A DNA stretch of 64,000 bases from Sporothrix humicola (taxonomy: Eukaryota > Ascomycota > Sordariomycetes > Ophiostomatales > Ophiostomataceae). The stretch spans positions 81,631 through 145,630 of the forward strand of contig WNYE01000100.1 of the NCBI GenBank assembly GCA_021396245.1. Direction: 5' to 3'. Position numbers and translations under genes: made by a program. This document shows, one piece after another, positions 41,101 through 54,500 of this stretch (the stretch's first letter is position 1; every line of letters starts with the position of its first letter). The notes under the pieces are model-generated. The model ran no database searches and had not been told where the DNA came from. It worked only from the letters and a program-made list of their open reading frames with translations.

Positions 41101-42679
41101 CAGGTCCTGCAAATGCAGGTCCGCCCACGCCAGCTGTTGCTGTGCTTCCTGGTCCTCCAGGTGTTCCGGGTCCGCCAGATGAGTCGTTACCGCCGAGTGG
41201 GTTGGCACCTCCAGCTGCTCCGCCGTTGTGCCCGTTCAGAGTTCCGTGCCGACTGTCGCCGCCTGCTGCGAGGTACTGTACTTTCTGGTCGAGCAGGCGC
41301 TTGCTCATTTCGAGTCGTCTGAGATAAACTGTCATTTCCGGGTTGCTGTTGTTGCCGTTGCCCGTGCCGGTGTGCAGGTCTTGGATCTGCTGTTGCGAGT
41401 CGCGCTTGAGCTGGCTGGCCACTTCGCTGCGGAAGCGGCGGGCGTCGGACAAATTGTTGACCTTGCGGATGGAGCGGACGAAGCGCTCGAAGCGGCGTTC
41501 ACTATCACCGGGGACGAGTCGCGGGAAGGCGGCGGGGGCTCCTCCTCCTCCTCCTCGAGAGCCGGCGGGGCCAGCAGCCAGAGCGGCCGCTGAGGGCGAG
41601 GACGACCGACTTGACCGCCCGCCACCGCCCAGGACAGCCCCTGACGAAGCGTGTTGGTCGAGGGCAGCACGTAACCGGCGGACCGTCGACCGGTCCTGCA
41701 GCATTGTGCGCCCATAGTTCTCCATGAGCTGGTTGTATGTGTCCGGGTCGGCCAGGATTTGGAGGAGTGGGTAGAGCACAGCGCACGCCACAATCTCGCG
41801 CACAATGGCGGCTACTGGCCGGCTAGCCAGGAACGGCGCAGGCAACAGCTTTGGCAGCAGCCGGTCGCCCACCAGTTTCCTCAAGTACTCCTGCTGCACC
41901 ATCTTTGTATTGGCCTCCGAGTATGATAGCTGGGCCGCCGGATGCAGCCCTTCTTTGGTCCTCGCTTCGCTCGCGCCTCCAGCCACTCTTAATTCTCGGT
42001 ATTTTGCCGCAATCGCCAGGTCCAGCTCGTCCGACTCGGTGACGGAGCGGTTCAGTTTGCGGCCGCGTACTGCCCGTTCGGCCTCGTTAAAGTCGTGGAA
42101 GTGCGTCGTCAGCAGCGGGACAAGGCGGCTCGTGAGCACCTCGACGACGTCGTCGACGGCCAGCAGCCGATCCCTTAAATTTCCGAGGGCCACGCGTACG
42201 GTGGCGTCAACATCGTTGGGGAATGTTGGGTTCTGCAGCGGGCCGGGGCTGCTAATGTGCGCATACCACGAGCGGACGTTCTCTCGGAGTATTCCGGCGA
42301 GCAGCCCGTCGAGAGCGGCCGAGACGCGCGGCATCGCAGGGTACAAAGGGATGGGTTTGTAGGCGAGTCGGGCGCGCAGGGCGGCGCGTTCTCGGTTCCA
42401 GTGCGCGGGCGTGACGAAAGCAGCAGTCGGCGTTCTTCGGGAGGAGGCCAGTGTTGTGGCCACGGTTGTGACCGGGTCGGTGTTGTCCACAGAGTATATT
42501 GGCACTTTGACGCTGACGACAAATGCCAGCAGGCCGGCACAGCTCAGCAGCGCGCCCGCGACGACGCCGTGGCCGGCAAAGCGGATGGCCGGGAACCAGT
42601 GCGTCGCATAGCCCCAGGCCACGAACCCGGCCACGCCCGCCAGCAGGACGTCGCGCGCCCGCAGGGCCATCATGGCCAT
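38126..42679 (-). CDS. MDM1: MDM1-like PXA-RGS-PX-nexin membrane tether
   Basis: Exons 38241..42679 and 38126..38186 joined across a 54-nt intron (GTGAGT...GTTGTAG) give 1499 residues; the small last exon (ending TILDEAVDVLFSEA) restores the family C-terminus that an unspliced reading would lose. Order: two N-terminal membrane segments (VLLAGVAGFVAWGYATHWF and GVVAGALLSCAGLLAFVV), PXA domain about 115-305, RGS-like domain about 540-685 (LAELLRDASGLSYFMEYMDR), a long Ser/Gly/Asn-rich linker, PX about 1113-1243 (VVRRYSAFWALHQRL, FPRRR), and nexin-C from about 1351 (ICDIFLEIFELNRGNNWLRG). In yeast Mdm1 tethers the ER to the vacuole and binds phosphoinositides through PX. The low-complexity inserts are longer than in yeast. 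Confidence 0.93.
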
Positions 42680-43516
42680 GTGGGGAGGGAAAGGGAAGTG
42701 AATTCGGTAGTATTGAACGGGATGCTGTCGGCTATCGTATCGTTGTGGTCATGTTTGTCGTCGGTTGTGGTTGTCGTCTTTTTCGTTTTCGATGGTCGTC
42801 ATACGTAACTACTTTCGAGGACAGGTTGACGTCGACGTAAACGGAAGTCACCCCCTGGCTGGGCAAAGCTCGAGTCAAGGGTCGCGTCCACAGTAATACA
42901 GTGCAGCAGCATATATTAGTGGAGTCCCGCTGGCCTGTAATTGGTGTAATTGGGGACCTGCCACCAACAACGCAGAAGCGCCAACACGGGTCACCTGAAC
43001 ACATGCTGCACTGGGCGCACCACCACAACAGGCAGGCACGGCCCGACCGAACCCCACCTTACGATAGTGACAAACTCGTGCTCGAGTCGGCGAACTCTGT
43101 CTGAAAATCAACTTTGGAATCACACCGCTAGATTCGTTGGCAGACTCTGTATTCTTAATTTCTTAATTCTTAATTCTTATTTCTTTATATTAGAACCCTC
43201 CGAGACGTGCTCATATATTGGGTATGTACATTCCAAGGCAACTCTGTGCCTGTTTTAGATTAAAAAAGAGCTTCTATGTGCCCCGTGGCATGAGAAAAAT
43301 GGCAGTAATGACGTAAACAAATGCGTGCAGATGTTCTCTCTATATGAAGAGAAAGATCCGAAAAGGCTACGCAAAAAGGATAGACAAAAACAACGACAAG
43401 AATCCACTGCAAAACGCCGTGTCCAGTGTATGTTGATGCTCCGATGCGTGTTGTTGTTATGAAATGCCGTCAATCAAGACGACGGCGGAAGCAAGACAGG
43501 AGACAACACTCCCCGC
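42680..43516. other. Intergenic region, MDM1 promoter and HMGS 3' flank
   Basis: No gene. The first ~250 bases (42680-42930) are the GT-rich upstream flank of MDM1. A TTCTTAATT microrepeat lies near 43150-43180. Confidence 0.5.
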
Positions 43517-45441
43517 TTATGCCTTGATCGAGTACGTGCGCTGGAACATGTCGTTGATGTTCTCCAGGTAGTAGACGCCGCTGGCAATGTCGGCAACCTC
43601 ACCCTCGGGGGTGTAGCTCTTCTGGAGGTGAGCCTTCTTGCGGAGCTCGCAGAGCTGGGGGGGTTAGCAGATTGTCAATGAAAATACGGAGCAGAGTAGA
43701 ACTTACAGCATCGTAGGTGGCAGGGGGGACGGCCTTGCGGGCGGCCAGACGGGCAGGGATGTCGAGGGTCTTGAAGATCTCCTCGGTGCTGCCGTTGATG
43801 CGGAACGAGCAGAACGAAGCGGCCAGACCGGAGCCGTAGCTGAAGAGGCCGATGCGCTTGCCCTGCAGAGCAGACGACTCGTTGTGGCTCAGAATGCCGG
43901 CCAGACCACCCCACACACTGGCGCAGTACATGTTGCCGACGTTGGTGGCAACCTGCAGACCGCTGTTGACGCGTTCCTGGAAGCGCTTCTTGGTCAGACC
44001 CATGAAAGTCTTCTCGACAACCTTGTCGGTCAGCGACTTCTCGTAGGGCATGTCGCGCAGGTCAGCAGGGACCTCGGCGAACTGGGCGTTGTCGGGGTTA
44101 GCCAGGTAGTCGTTGTACAGCAGGCGGGCGTAGGACTTGGCCACCAGCTTGCAGGTGGGGGCGTGGAAAGCGACGTAGTCGAAGCGGTCGAGAGGAGCCT
44201 TGGAGGCGTCGGCCTCGGCGGCAGCCGCGCCGTTGCTGTGGCCGTTGGCGCGGGCCAGGACGGTGGCCTCACGGGCGTTGTAGGCGCGGTACGAGGCGTC
44301 CAGGGCGCGGGTGTAGCAGGTCAGCGAGTAGTGGCCGTCGACGTAGGGGTACTCGCTGGTCAGGTCGGGCTTGTAGAAGTCGTAGACGTGCGACATGTAG
44401 CTGCCGCGCAGACCGGGCTCAATGACAACAGGGGCGTTGGGGCCGATCAGCATGGCGACGGCACCGGCACCACCCGACGGGCGGGCGTTGCCCTTGGCGT
44501 ACAGGGCAATGTCACCAGCGACGACAATGGCGTCGCGGCCGTCCCAGCCGCTGGACTCGACCCAGTTGATGGCGTTGAAGACGGCGTTGGTGCCACCGTA
44601 GCAGGCGTTGACGGTGTCGACACCCTCAATGTTGGTGTTGTCGCCGAACAGCTGCATCAGGACTGACTTGACGGACTTGGACTTGTCGAGCATGGTCTCG
44701 GTGCCGACCTCGAGGCGACCAATGTTGTTGGTGTCGATCTTGTACTTCTCGATCAGGTTCTTGGTGGCCGTCAGGGCGAACGAGTAGATGTCTGGTGAGG
44801 TTAGCAGGGGTCCAAAGAGCGCGGCAGATGCCCAATGATCGCGTGCACACTATGGCAGCAATCAGAAACAAGCAAGGGGAGCAGAACTTACCTTCACGGT
44901 CGTCACAGAAGCTCATCTTGGTCTGGCCGAGGCCAATGGTGTACTTGCCGGTGCTGACACCGTCAAACTTCTCGAGCTCAGCCTGCTCGACATACTGGAG
45001 ATTGAGAGTGGTTAGCCCCGGAAAACAGAATCAATAGAGTTTTTCGCGTGCATTCCTGCGCGTGCGACAACAGAAGCAATTGCATGGTGAACAGATGTGG
45101 TGTGCTAATAAAATGCAGGGCCCTTGTTATCCAGCGCATGGTGGGGTAGTCGGAGAAAGCTGCGAAAAAAGGGGCAGGGAAGCTGGAATTGGGCGCGCGG
45201 CGTAGGGTCGCAAAAAAAAAAAAAAAGCACGAGACACAAAGCAGCAATCAACGACCCCCAAGACACGCAGTTGGACAAGAAAAACAAAGATGCAAGAAAC
45301 CACAATGCGCGTGCCACAACAAGACACTAATTGTAGGCAGGGCGGAGGGGGCCAGAACGTTCAGGAACAAGGGGAACCAACCTGGCTGGGGAAGTAAATC
45401 TCAATGGCCTTGATGCCAATGTTCTCCGGGCGGGACGACAT
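43517..45441 (-). CDS. ERG13: Hydroxymethylglutaryl-CoA synthase
   Basis: Four exons: 45382..45441, 44892..44994, 43707..44791 and 43517..43654, giving 461 residues, the normal length for the cytosolic enzyme. It condenses acetyl-CoA with acetoacetyl-CoA to HMG-CoA, the step before HMG-CoA reductase in the mevalonate/ergosterol pathway. Catalytic residues are all present: Glu86 in EVGTETM, nucleophile Cys118 in VNACYGGTNAV, and His264 in DYVAFHAPTCK. The N-terminus MSSRPENIGIKAIEIYFPSQ is exon 1 exactly, followed by YVEQAELEKFDGVSTGKYTI in exon 2. Introns are 386, 100 and 52 nt. The long first intron right after 20 codons is unusual beside the other introns here. No sterol gene partner is in the window. 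Confidence 0.95.
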
Positions 45442-48400
45442 GGTTGAGGATTCGGGGTATTGTGGAAGGTGGTAAAGAGGTAAAGTTGAGGCGGAGGAAG
45501 GAGCCGAGGAGGTTCAAAAAGTTCGAAGTGGTCGAAGTTCGAGGAGTGGAAGAGGAGAAAGAAGAAGTCGGAGAGAGAGTTTGGTGAGAAATGAGATCGA
45601 GAGACGGAGGGAAAAGAAAAAAAAGGTCGAATCTGCAAAGGGGGGAGAGAAAGGTAGCGGTAGTGTTAGCACGAGTTTGTGTCTGCTCTACAAGTGCAGA
45701 TGCTGCTAGTAGCAAATTGGTGGCTCCTCCTATTATCGGTCGCGGCCAGCGGCAATCCCCCATTGAAGGTAGCATTCAAAACGGGAAAAAAGGACAAGGG
45801 CCGGCGAAAAAGCGACCAGGGCCAGTCCAGTCCTGAAAAGACAAAAAGGCCGCGGACTGCAAAATGGAAGTGGCATGCCAAACTGCCACTGCATTTGCAA
45901 GGCCAGACCAGGCAAGACCCCAACCACATGTTCACCGCCGTTTTCTCGAGGGGTCTTTTTGGAATGAATTGGTCTATCTTGGTCCTAGGAGGCACATCCC
46001 CACGTTGCTTTTGTCCACCCACACACATGAGAAAAGTAAAGCAACAGAGTGGCAGGCCGGCAGGCCAGCACAGAGCCAACTCCTCAGTCCGCAGTGAGGC
46101 TTCAAGTGCAGACAGGCACTGCAAGTGAGGCCAAGCTTGCAAGGCCCTAGAGGGGCAAAAGGCAAAAAGGGGCAGGAGGGGCGGCAAGCGCAGAGGACAG
46201 CAATGGGGAGAGGGTCCAGTCCTCGCGATGAGGGCCCACTGGGCGATGGAGACTCGATGGGCAACCGGCCAATGCAGTGCGTGCAGCAAAATGGGTAGTG
46301 CGCGTAGTGCGGCGGTAGTGTTGGGTCTTGCGTTGCGCCAGGCGGGATGGACGTATCTTGTACCTGGAACGGCCGAAAGATAGTGGGATGAACGAGACGG
46401 ACGTACCTTTGTTTTAGTTTTAGTGCACGGCAACGATACCTGCACGATAGGGATAGAGGTCGGTTTGTGAGGAGACAGGAAGAAGGCTGAGACGAGAAGT
46501 GGACGTTCGAAGAGTTAGAGATATTAAAATGGCGATGATTTAGGAGGTCGAGAAAAAGGAGAAGATTGGAGGGGAGACTGAAGTATTTATGAAAAGAGGA
46601 GGGTGGAGGTATAAGTCACGGGCCAGCTTGAAAGAAAACAGAGGAGAAAGACGAGATGAGGGACAATGGCAAGCAAAACGGTTGCCAGGGGCCGGTTCTT
46701 GACAAGCAGAAAGAAAAGAGAGGTTGGAGATGAAGTCTGTGTGATTTGTGATTGGCAGCAATCAGAATTTGGAGACAAAAGACAAAAGAGGTCAAGAGCG
46801 CAAGAGGCAAAAGGGGTAAGGCTCTGGACTTTGACAGACAAGGAAAGAAGGCGGTGGCAGTCTGTATTTTTGTTGGGCTGTTGAGACTTGGAGAGGGCTG
46901 GGTCCTGCAGTTTTTTCCTTTGCCTGCTTTGCGACCTCCGGCTACGGCTACACATTAAGCTACAACAGTGTATGATATAACCCTGCCGAGCTTGGGATTG
47001 ACGCAATGGGCGGCAGGAGCAGATCATGACAGCAGGAAAGGGCAAGAAAGCGCTCACCAAGAAAGCTTGCATCGGCACAAACAGGGAAGGAGCAAGTAGT
47101 TGCCCGGAGCAAGTCGTAAGTCCACATCTGGCTCCTTCTCACGCGAGATCGCAAAACGGCCGATCACGAAGCTCTTTCTTTTTCTCCATAATAAGATACA
47201 TCTTAGAAGGCAGGAGCGGTGGACGTCACAACGGGGCGTACGACGTTGGCAGGCCCCCAGTTCAGCCGAAGATTTCAGGCAGACACATTTCTCGAATCGG
47301 TCTTGACTCGCTTTCAGAAAAGGAAAGAAGCAATCAACAAGCATCGTCATCTGCAAACACGGTAGTTGGTCTACCCCCGTACAACAGAGCACGGAAGATT
47401 GTGGGTTTTTGGTGGGCTGGGGTTCTTGGTCTGTGGTGTTTTTGTGTGTGGTCTGTGTTCCTGTGGGCCAGGACGACAAGCCAGACAGGGCCAGGCAGGT
47501 TCGTTTCTGTCGCTCCTTCCCTCCCCTTGTTCCTGGACGGCACGTCTTACAACATCGAGTGAAAAGAAGGAAAGAAGTCACTCAGAACACTCAGAAGGAA
47601 GGAGGCGGCCGGGAAGCTGCAGATGAAGCGATGCCATGAAAGGCTATGGATCGATGCTTAGATGGATTTCGGGCTCTAAGAAGCCCAAGACGAGTAGTGC
47701 CGAGCCATTTTACGATTTATTTTCTTTTTAATTTAAAATTTATGTTTGATGGCGAAAATCAGAAGAAAGGACTTGCAAGGCCACGCCATAGAAAAAAGGA
47801 AGGCGAGAAAACAGTGAAGAGCCCCTTTTACTAGGGACCCGCTAAAAAATCTAGAGGCAAGAAGCAACGGAAGGCTACCAGAAAACGGCAGGCACTTATC
47901 AGATAGACGTGCACCAAGAGACCTATTTTGTTGAGACACATGTCAAAAAGTGCCAACAAAAAAATGCGAAATTGCTAAACCCACAGCTACGAACCAAAAC
48001 GGCGTTCCTCTCCCGGTCGATCTGGGTGTGGTACTCCGTGAACCGACCAGCCACAGAGTCCTACGAGAACAAAGAGATACACACAGAAACGCAGAAAGCA
48101 TACGAATACACCAGCCATCGCCGTAAATTACGGCAGCCTGTTCCCGGGCCAGTTTGTCAGAAGTGAGAATAGCGAAGCCGCCAGGAAACGTCAAAAATCA
48201 AATTTAAAATTACAGTTTTCCATGGTCCGTTCTCTTCTTCCCCCACAACGAGACAGCAGCAGGCAGCCTTGTTTTCCTGGGCGTCGATTGGTCAATGGCT
48301 CAGACTTGAACTCCGTGCCTCGTCTCTCGATCTTACTTTGGCATATCTGCCGTTGCTTTGTACGATCCTGTTCCTGGCCCGTCCTGCAAGGCACGATGCG

Positions 48401-49444
48401 ATGGAGATTGAAATGGAGATTGAGGTTGGAGAACATGTGGAGATGAGACTGTGTTTATCTTTCTTATTTTCTTACTTTTTAGAGTTTGAAACATCGTTTG
48501 ACATTTCTCGCCCGAGATGCGTCGTCATCAACATCAAAATTCAGCTGGCCATGGATGTTTTTCACCGAAATTTATTTGTCAGATATCTACCCTCGTGGCT
48601 TTGGACATCGCTGCAATCGGAAGCATTGACTTAACGAGTGGCAGAGGGTGGTCGGGATTCGGGCAAAAGCCTTCTTTGGGCGAATGCACACGAGACGTTG
48701 CTATTGTTCTCGCTTTAGCTTATAACAGACGGCACACGCGATGAAAAAGGTACAAAAGTAAGATTTCCGCGCCAAGACGGCCTTTTAGACGGCCTTTGTC
48801 TCGAGAAACGTGACCTCCCTTTCGTGCCCGTATTTCTTCATTTACATCGTGCATTCGAAATCAGGCATTCAGAAAAGTGTCTGCCTGCAAACGGCCAGAT
48901 TGATTCTCCGCAAAAATCACCAACTTATCACCACTCCGTGCAGCCAACTGTTGTAAGAGTCAGGATTGCCTCCCATTGGCTGTTTAAAATCCAACGGCAT
49001 CTCCCGCCAGCCGGGCGTAGCTTTTCTGTAAGCCATGCCCTTCACATCAAATCGGCATGTCGGCATCTATCTCGTCGGGCGTCGATCGATGGCGTGGCCA
49101 ACCAGACATCGCCAGGCATCTACAATTCAAGCTATTCCACAGGAAATGTCACGAACAGTGGAGCACGTGTAGAGATATGTCAACATTACTTCGTGGATAA
49201 GCTAAACAATGAGATGAATAAGCGTGCAATCGTGTGTTGTGAGGGGGTGAAAACAATCGGAAAAGCAAAATAAAAAATAAAAGTCGAAAAAGACCCTTCC
49301 CTGAACGCCGTGCTACCGTTGAGACGTATACCCTCCCATTCCGCAGCACCTTTTTGTCCTCCTTCAGTCTTCGTCCTCACCTTCCTTCTCTTTTCCCTTT
49401 CTTTTCTTCCTCTGATGCACTTCGTCGTTCTCCTCGGGCCCGTC
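45442..49444. other. 4.0-kb gene-poor region upstream of HMG-CoA synthase
   Basis: The first ~1.5 kb is purine-rich on the plus strand, so pyrimidine-rich on the HMGS sense strand, as expected for a promoter and leader. ORFs such as 45666-46445 (minus) have irregular Cys/Trp/Pro-rich composition and no domain. No RNA gene was recognised. Confidence 0.45.
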
Positions 49445-51559
49445 CTAACTTGGCACCTGGAGGAAGCGGTCGTAGTACTTATCCAACCACCGCGCCGCCT
49501 CGACGCCCGACTCGTCAATGCTCGAGTCCCAGCGGCCAATCGACCCGACATAGCCGTCCGGCCGCACATTGACAATGGACACCTCGCCGGGGCCCAGGCT
49601 GCCGAGCCACTTGTTAGTGCAGAGCGCGCCGCGGGTGTCGAGCTCGGGCACGTCGTCCAGATAAAAGGTCCAGCGGCTGTCCTGGAGAAGGGGTGGCAGG
49701 TCGGCAATCTCGATCTCGCTCTTGGGCATAGTGGCTGAAGAAGGTTAGTATGAGCAAATGAGAATATGTACGTGGGTGACAGGACACTTACTGATGAGGG
49801 CAAAGGTGAACAGGTGGGAGATGGCGGTGTAGCGCTCTGGGCGAAGGTAAATGTCCTCAGGTGCCGAGAAACGTGGCTGCAGGCCATAAGAAATCTTGGC
49901 GGCAGCCGACAGACGGTTGACGAGCGAGTCGGCCGATGCGATCGCCTCACAGAACGTGTCCAGGAACACGCGCGACTGGTGAACGTCCCACATCAGGAGG
50001 TAAATGCGGAACTGCCCGAGCATCGGGATATCGAGCTGGATGTCGACGGGGTTCGAGTCCAGGTAGCGCGTGACCTTGGCCGGCGGCAGCAGGCAGCCCG
50101 GCTTGGCGTCGCCCATCATCCACGATGCCTGGTGCTCGAGGTCGACCATGTTGAGCGCGTTCTCGCCATACTCGGCGCCAATGCCCGAGATGAAGCGGAC
50201 GTTGGTCTTGAAGTTCTCGGCAAGGGCGACGGCGTCACCGCCGGCAATCTGGTTGGCGTGCTCGTAGTCAAAGTTGACCAGGTCCAGAGCAATCTTGCGG
50301 CGCTCCTGCTCGTAGGTCTCGAGGAGGACCGGCTTGGCCAGGCCGCGCACGGCAAAGTTGAGCTTCCACGCCAGGTTCCAACCGTCGTGCATGGACGTGT
50401 TCATGCCCTGGGCGGACTTGGGCGAGTGCGTGTGGCTGGCGTCGCCGGCCAGGAACGCGCGGTAGTGGTTGTCGCAGAACCGGCTGGCGACGCGCTGGCC
50501 GATCTGGTAGCGGCCGAACCACTCAATGTACTTCCAGCGCACCGTGAAGGGGGCCATGATCTCGCGTGCGCGCTGCATGACAAACTCCTGGCCCAGCTCG
50601 CGCCGGTCGCCCTTCCCAGTAGCACCCAGTCCGCCTCCACTGCCACCGGCGGCCGCACTACCACCGCTACCGCTTCCACCGCTCTTCAACTCAATGTACA
50701 GTCGGGTCATGTTGCGCTCGCGCGGAATAATGAGGATGGAGCCCAGGTCTTGCTGGTACACGAGTGTCTTGGACCAAATATCGGGGAAATCCGTGTCGAG
50801 CTCGCCGTCTAGCACACCCCACACGGCCGGCTGGGACATGCCCACTGGCTTGGCCTCGGGGATGCTCTTGCGCACTTTGGAGTGTGCACCGTCGCAGCCC
50901 ACGAGGTACTGCGTCAACAGCGTGCGCCGGTCCTGCGTCACATTGGTGCGGCAGTTAATCTGGAGCGGGCCCGTCCCCGTCTTGGAGTCGCACACGCTAT
51001 ACGACTCAAAGGCCGTGTTGCGCTGCACGTCCAGCCCGCGCTTCTTCATGTCCTCCAGAAACAGATTCTCGACCATGCCCTGGTGCACCAGCAGAATGTA
51101 TGGGTCAAGCACGTCAATGACGGGCGGGTAGTGCACCTCGCGGCCCAGACGGTGCAGCTGCTCGTCCGGCGTGCCGCGCCAAAAGGAAATATCGTAGACA
51201 CGCACGCCACGCTGCAGCAGCGGGTCAGCCAGGCGCATTTGCCGGAACGTCTCGATCGTCTTGGGCTGTAAACCATCGGCACGGCCGACGGGTGTTGGGT
51301 CGGCGCGGTCGTCAATGACCTGCACCTTGATGCCAAACCGGGCCAGGTTGGCCGCCGTCATCATACCGGCGGGGCCAGCACCCACGACGCAGACTTGGCA
51401 CACGAGGGGCGCCTCGGGCATGCTGCGCAGCATGGTCAACGGGTCGACACAGCTCTCGGCCGTCATGGACGCGGCGACGCTGGTTGCACCGCCGTCCATG
51501 GCCACATCGCCACCGCTGCGGTCGTCGGTGCCGTTAGTTTCCACGGCCGCCGGTGCCAT
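49445..51559 (-). CDS. Phenol 2-monooxygenase-like FAD monooxygenase
   Basis: Exons 49792..51559 and 49445..49734 give 685 residues; the 57-nt intron has GTAAGT, a perfect TACTAAC and CAG. FAD fold: VCVVGAGPAGMMTAANLARF (GxGxxG), GRADGLQPKTIETF, LVGCDGAHSKVR (DG motif), and FLAGDASHTHSPKSAQGMN (GD motif) followed by HDGWNLAWKL. A thioredoxin-like C-terminal domain ends in the second exon (SIGRWDSSIDESGVEAARW). This is the group A flavoprotein hydroxylase architecture of Trichosporon phenol hydroxylase, which uses NADPH and O2 to make catechols. A Gly/Ser-rich insert lies at about residues 292-318. The N-terminus is extended and not a clear targeting signal. Real substrates vary widely among fungal members. 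Confidence 0.9.
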
Positions 51560-54500
51560 GGCTGGCAGAGAAGCTTGGCGGGACGCCAGCTTATATATAT
51601 GAGGGGAGGAGGAGGAAGGAAGGGAGGGATTGTGTCGTCCGAGATCAAGTCGTTCGTCCTTTACGGTCGGTAGGCGATCGGTAATTGGTGGGTGAAAACT
51701 TGAAGTTCGTAGAAAGGGAAGCTGTTTGTAAAAATTTCACCGACAGCTGTCAAACAAGGGACGTCAAATTGGCTCCAAATCGGTCGAATCGAGGTTGGTG
51801 GTCGTGTGTAAGGGACAATGGAGGTAGTGGCACTAGTCGAGGCACAAAAGCACCAAGGGCGGGATAGCTTGTAAAGCTCTACACAATGACGTTCGAGAAG
51901 AGGACCGAAGCTATCGGAAGAATTGTAAGACAGGCACAGGGGTCGTGGATCGTAAATCGTGGATCGTAGGTGGTTTGCGTGTTTGTCGTGAGACTTGTTT
52001 TATATTTTGTGTGTGGTGAGTCGATGTGGATTGGTGATGGTCGAGAAAGGCGTTGGGCCGGCGCGGATATTTGGGTTCGACGTTGGCGAGGAAGGTGCGA
52101 TGGAAGAAAATTAAGTAATTGGAAAGGAAGGAGCAAACGTGAGTGTCCACAAATGTCCACAGAGAAAGGAGCAAAGGAGGCGAGTTAAAGAAGACACGGC
52201 CGAAACAAGGGGAAAGAGCAGATGGTAAGTGCGGTAAGATGTGGGAAGAGGGCAGGTGCGATGTACCTCCGGCGACTGTGCGCACGACGGTTGGGAAGCA
52301 AAAAAAGAGGGGAATAGAAAACGAAAAGAAGAAAAGGAAGAGACAGAGAAAGACGGAACGAGCTTCTTCAAGAATAAAAACTCAAAGAAAGCTCTCGGGG
52401 GTGCTTGTCTGCCTTTTTGTCTGTCTTATTGACTCTTTCCTCAATAGACAGTTTTGGTGTGGAGAGAAAGCCCAGCCTCGAGGGTGCATGGGCTCATACA
52501 CATGCGACGCACGTCCAATAGCCGCTTTGTGTCGTCTTGTTCGTCTGTTGTCGTCGTGTGTTTCCGTCCTATCTTCCAAATTTATTGTGGGAATACGTCG
52601 TGGGTATATGCCAGTGTTGGGACGTTATTTGTAATGCGGTAAGATGTTGCTTGTTGTGTCGTGAAGGTTTGGTACTGTGCAGTGTTATCGACGCTCTTGC
52701 TATTTATGGACGAACGTTGTTGCGTGCAGGGGGTGTATGTAGGAAGGTGCTTCGCACACGCGGGCTGTCGTCCTGTCGTGGGTGGGCAGGTGACGGAATT
52801 GGAGGTGTTGAAGGTGAAGGGCTTTTGCCGTTCTGGTCGACGAAGTACAAGAGAAAATAACCCAGAAAACGACGAGGTGAGAGGGGTGAATGGGAAAGAT
52901 GGGAAAGAGGTGAAGTGGGAAAGAATACAAAAAGGAAAGAGCAAAGCACAAGCAACAAGATAAAAAAAGACGGTGTCCGGGAAGAACGGGAGCGATCGAG
53001 GTGGGATGGACAAAGGAAGACAAAAAAGGACCAAAAATGCCAGGACAGAGCAACAACAGTCGACCAGAGGTGTCAGAGCGAGAGCGGCGTCGTCAGACAC
53101 AGGGCTGGATGGCACGAGGAAGGAAGGAGTGCGGTCACCAAAGCCAAATTGGGGTCCAGAAAACGAGGGGCGAGAAAGCGAGAAGGGGTTCTGGGGGAAG
53201 CTTTGAGAAAATCGATTCAATTTAGAAGGCGGCCTGCAAGTACAAGATACTCATGCCACGCGATGTTGAGGAGTGTAAGTGCAGAAAACATACGGTGAAT
53301 CGAGGTCAAGAGAACAAATCTGGGCAAAAAATAGCCTGGGGACTGCCATTGACCACGTTTTGCTCGCTTTTCTGTGTATTTCCAATTCTGCCTCTATTTT
53401 CTACAATTTTTTCTGTCTTTTTCACTGCTTTTCCCCTCCTCGCAGGGGCCGTTGTCAGGCGTGCGGGAATGGCGTACGAGGCGAAGGTTTATCATGTCGC
53501 CGTGTTCATTCGATTTTGACGAGGATCGACTGATGTGGTCTGATTCCGTCGAGCTCTGGGCCGCGCTGCGACCATGCCGGCGTGTCATTGGTTGTTCATA
53601 GATGTACCTTTTGTACTGAGTCTGTAAGGTCTGGGTACATCTGTCAAAGAAAGTGGAGGTCCCTGCAGGACGCTAGAATGTTCCTGCCCCCCAAAAATCT
53701 ACGACCAAAAATACCCCGAGTTTTTTGCTGTAACAAGGGCAAGAACGACCCAAAACGCCAGCTTGTAGGGAAGCAAAGGCCTGCAAAGGCCTGGCCTTTT
53801 GCCTTTTTTCTCTTTCGCGCCCTTCTAGGCCTATCCGGTCGCGCCTTCCATAGCGGGGTCGAGCCGACGACATCAGACCATTTATTCCTTCCCGCCTTGC
53901 TTTCCCCCCCGTCTTTTTTTCTCGCGCCACCGCTTCTCTTAGAACAGAGACGACACTCTTTTCCATTTGGTGCAATTCAATTTGGCACCTTCCGTCTTCC
54001 TTTTCTGTTCCATAAACTGCAGCTCTTGGCCCATTCTCACATTCCTTCCTTGTTTGGACGAGGCAGCAAGACAAACAAGACAAGGTTCCGACGGGTAGCT
54101 GCTTCTGTTTTTATAATGTCCACGGAGAAGAATCTGTGTACGACCAAATTGCCCAGCTGTCCGGAAGGAGCATCGTGAATATGATAGACCATCGATGACA
54201 GATATCGACCCTCGATCCAACAGTCGAGCCAACAACCAACGGCCAAGAGCCTACGGGCTGTCAAGCTGCCAGGCACATAAGGACGAACGCCCTTTCTTGT
54301 TCTCCAAAAGTCTAAATGCAAATCAGACATGCTGAGTTGCAGCCGAAGCCAAAGCCAGTCCTGTTTCTCAGCCATGCATCACGCGATGCCGAATCGATAT
54401 AGTTCTTTTCTCTAGCGCCCCGTAGATTCGCACATAAACGTCAAGTGTCAAAGAGCGCCGAGGAATGTGTCAAAAGCGAATAAACGTTAATGGAAGAGAC

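Noticed and set aside
45666..46445. Minus-strand ORF of 259 codons upstream of HMG-CoA synthase
   Set aside because: Irregular Cys/Trp/Pro-rich composition in a promoter-like purine/pyrimidine tract; no start context or domain.
49766..50812. Plus-strand ORF of 348 codons inside the phenol monooxygenase
   Set aside because: A mirror of strongly biased codon use on the minus strand; Val/Gly/Asp/Arg-rich without structure.
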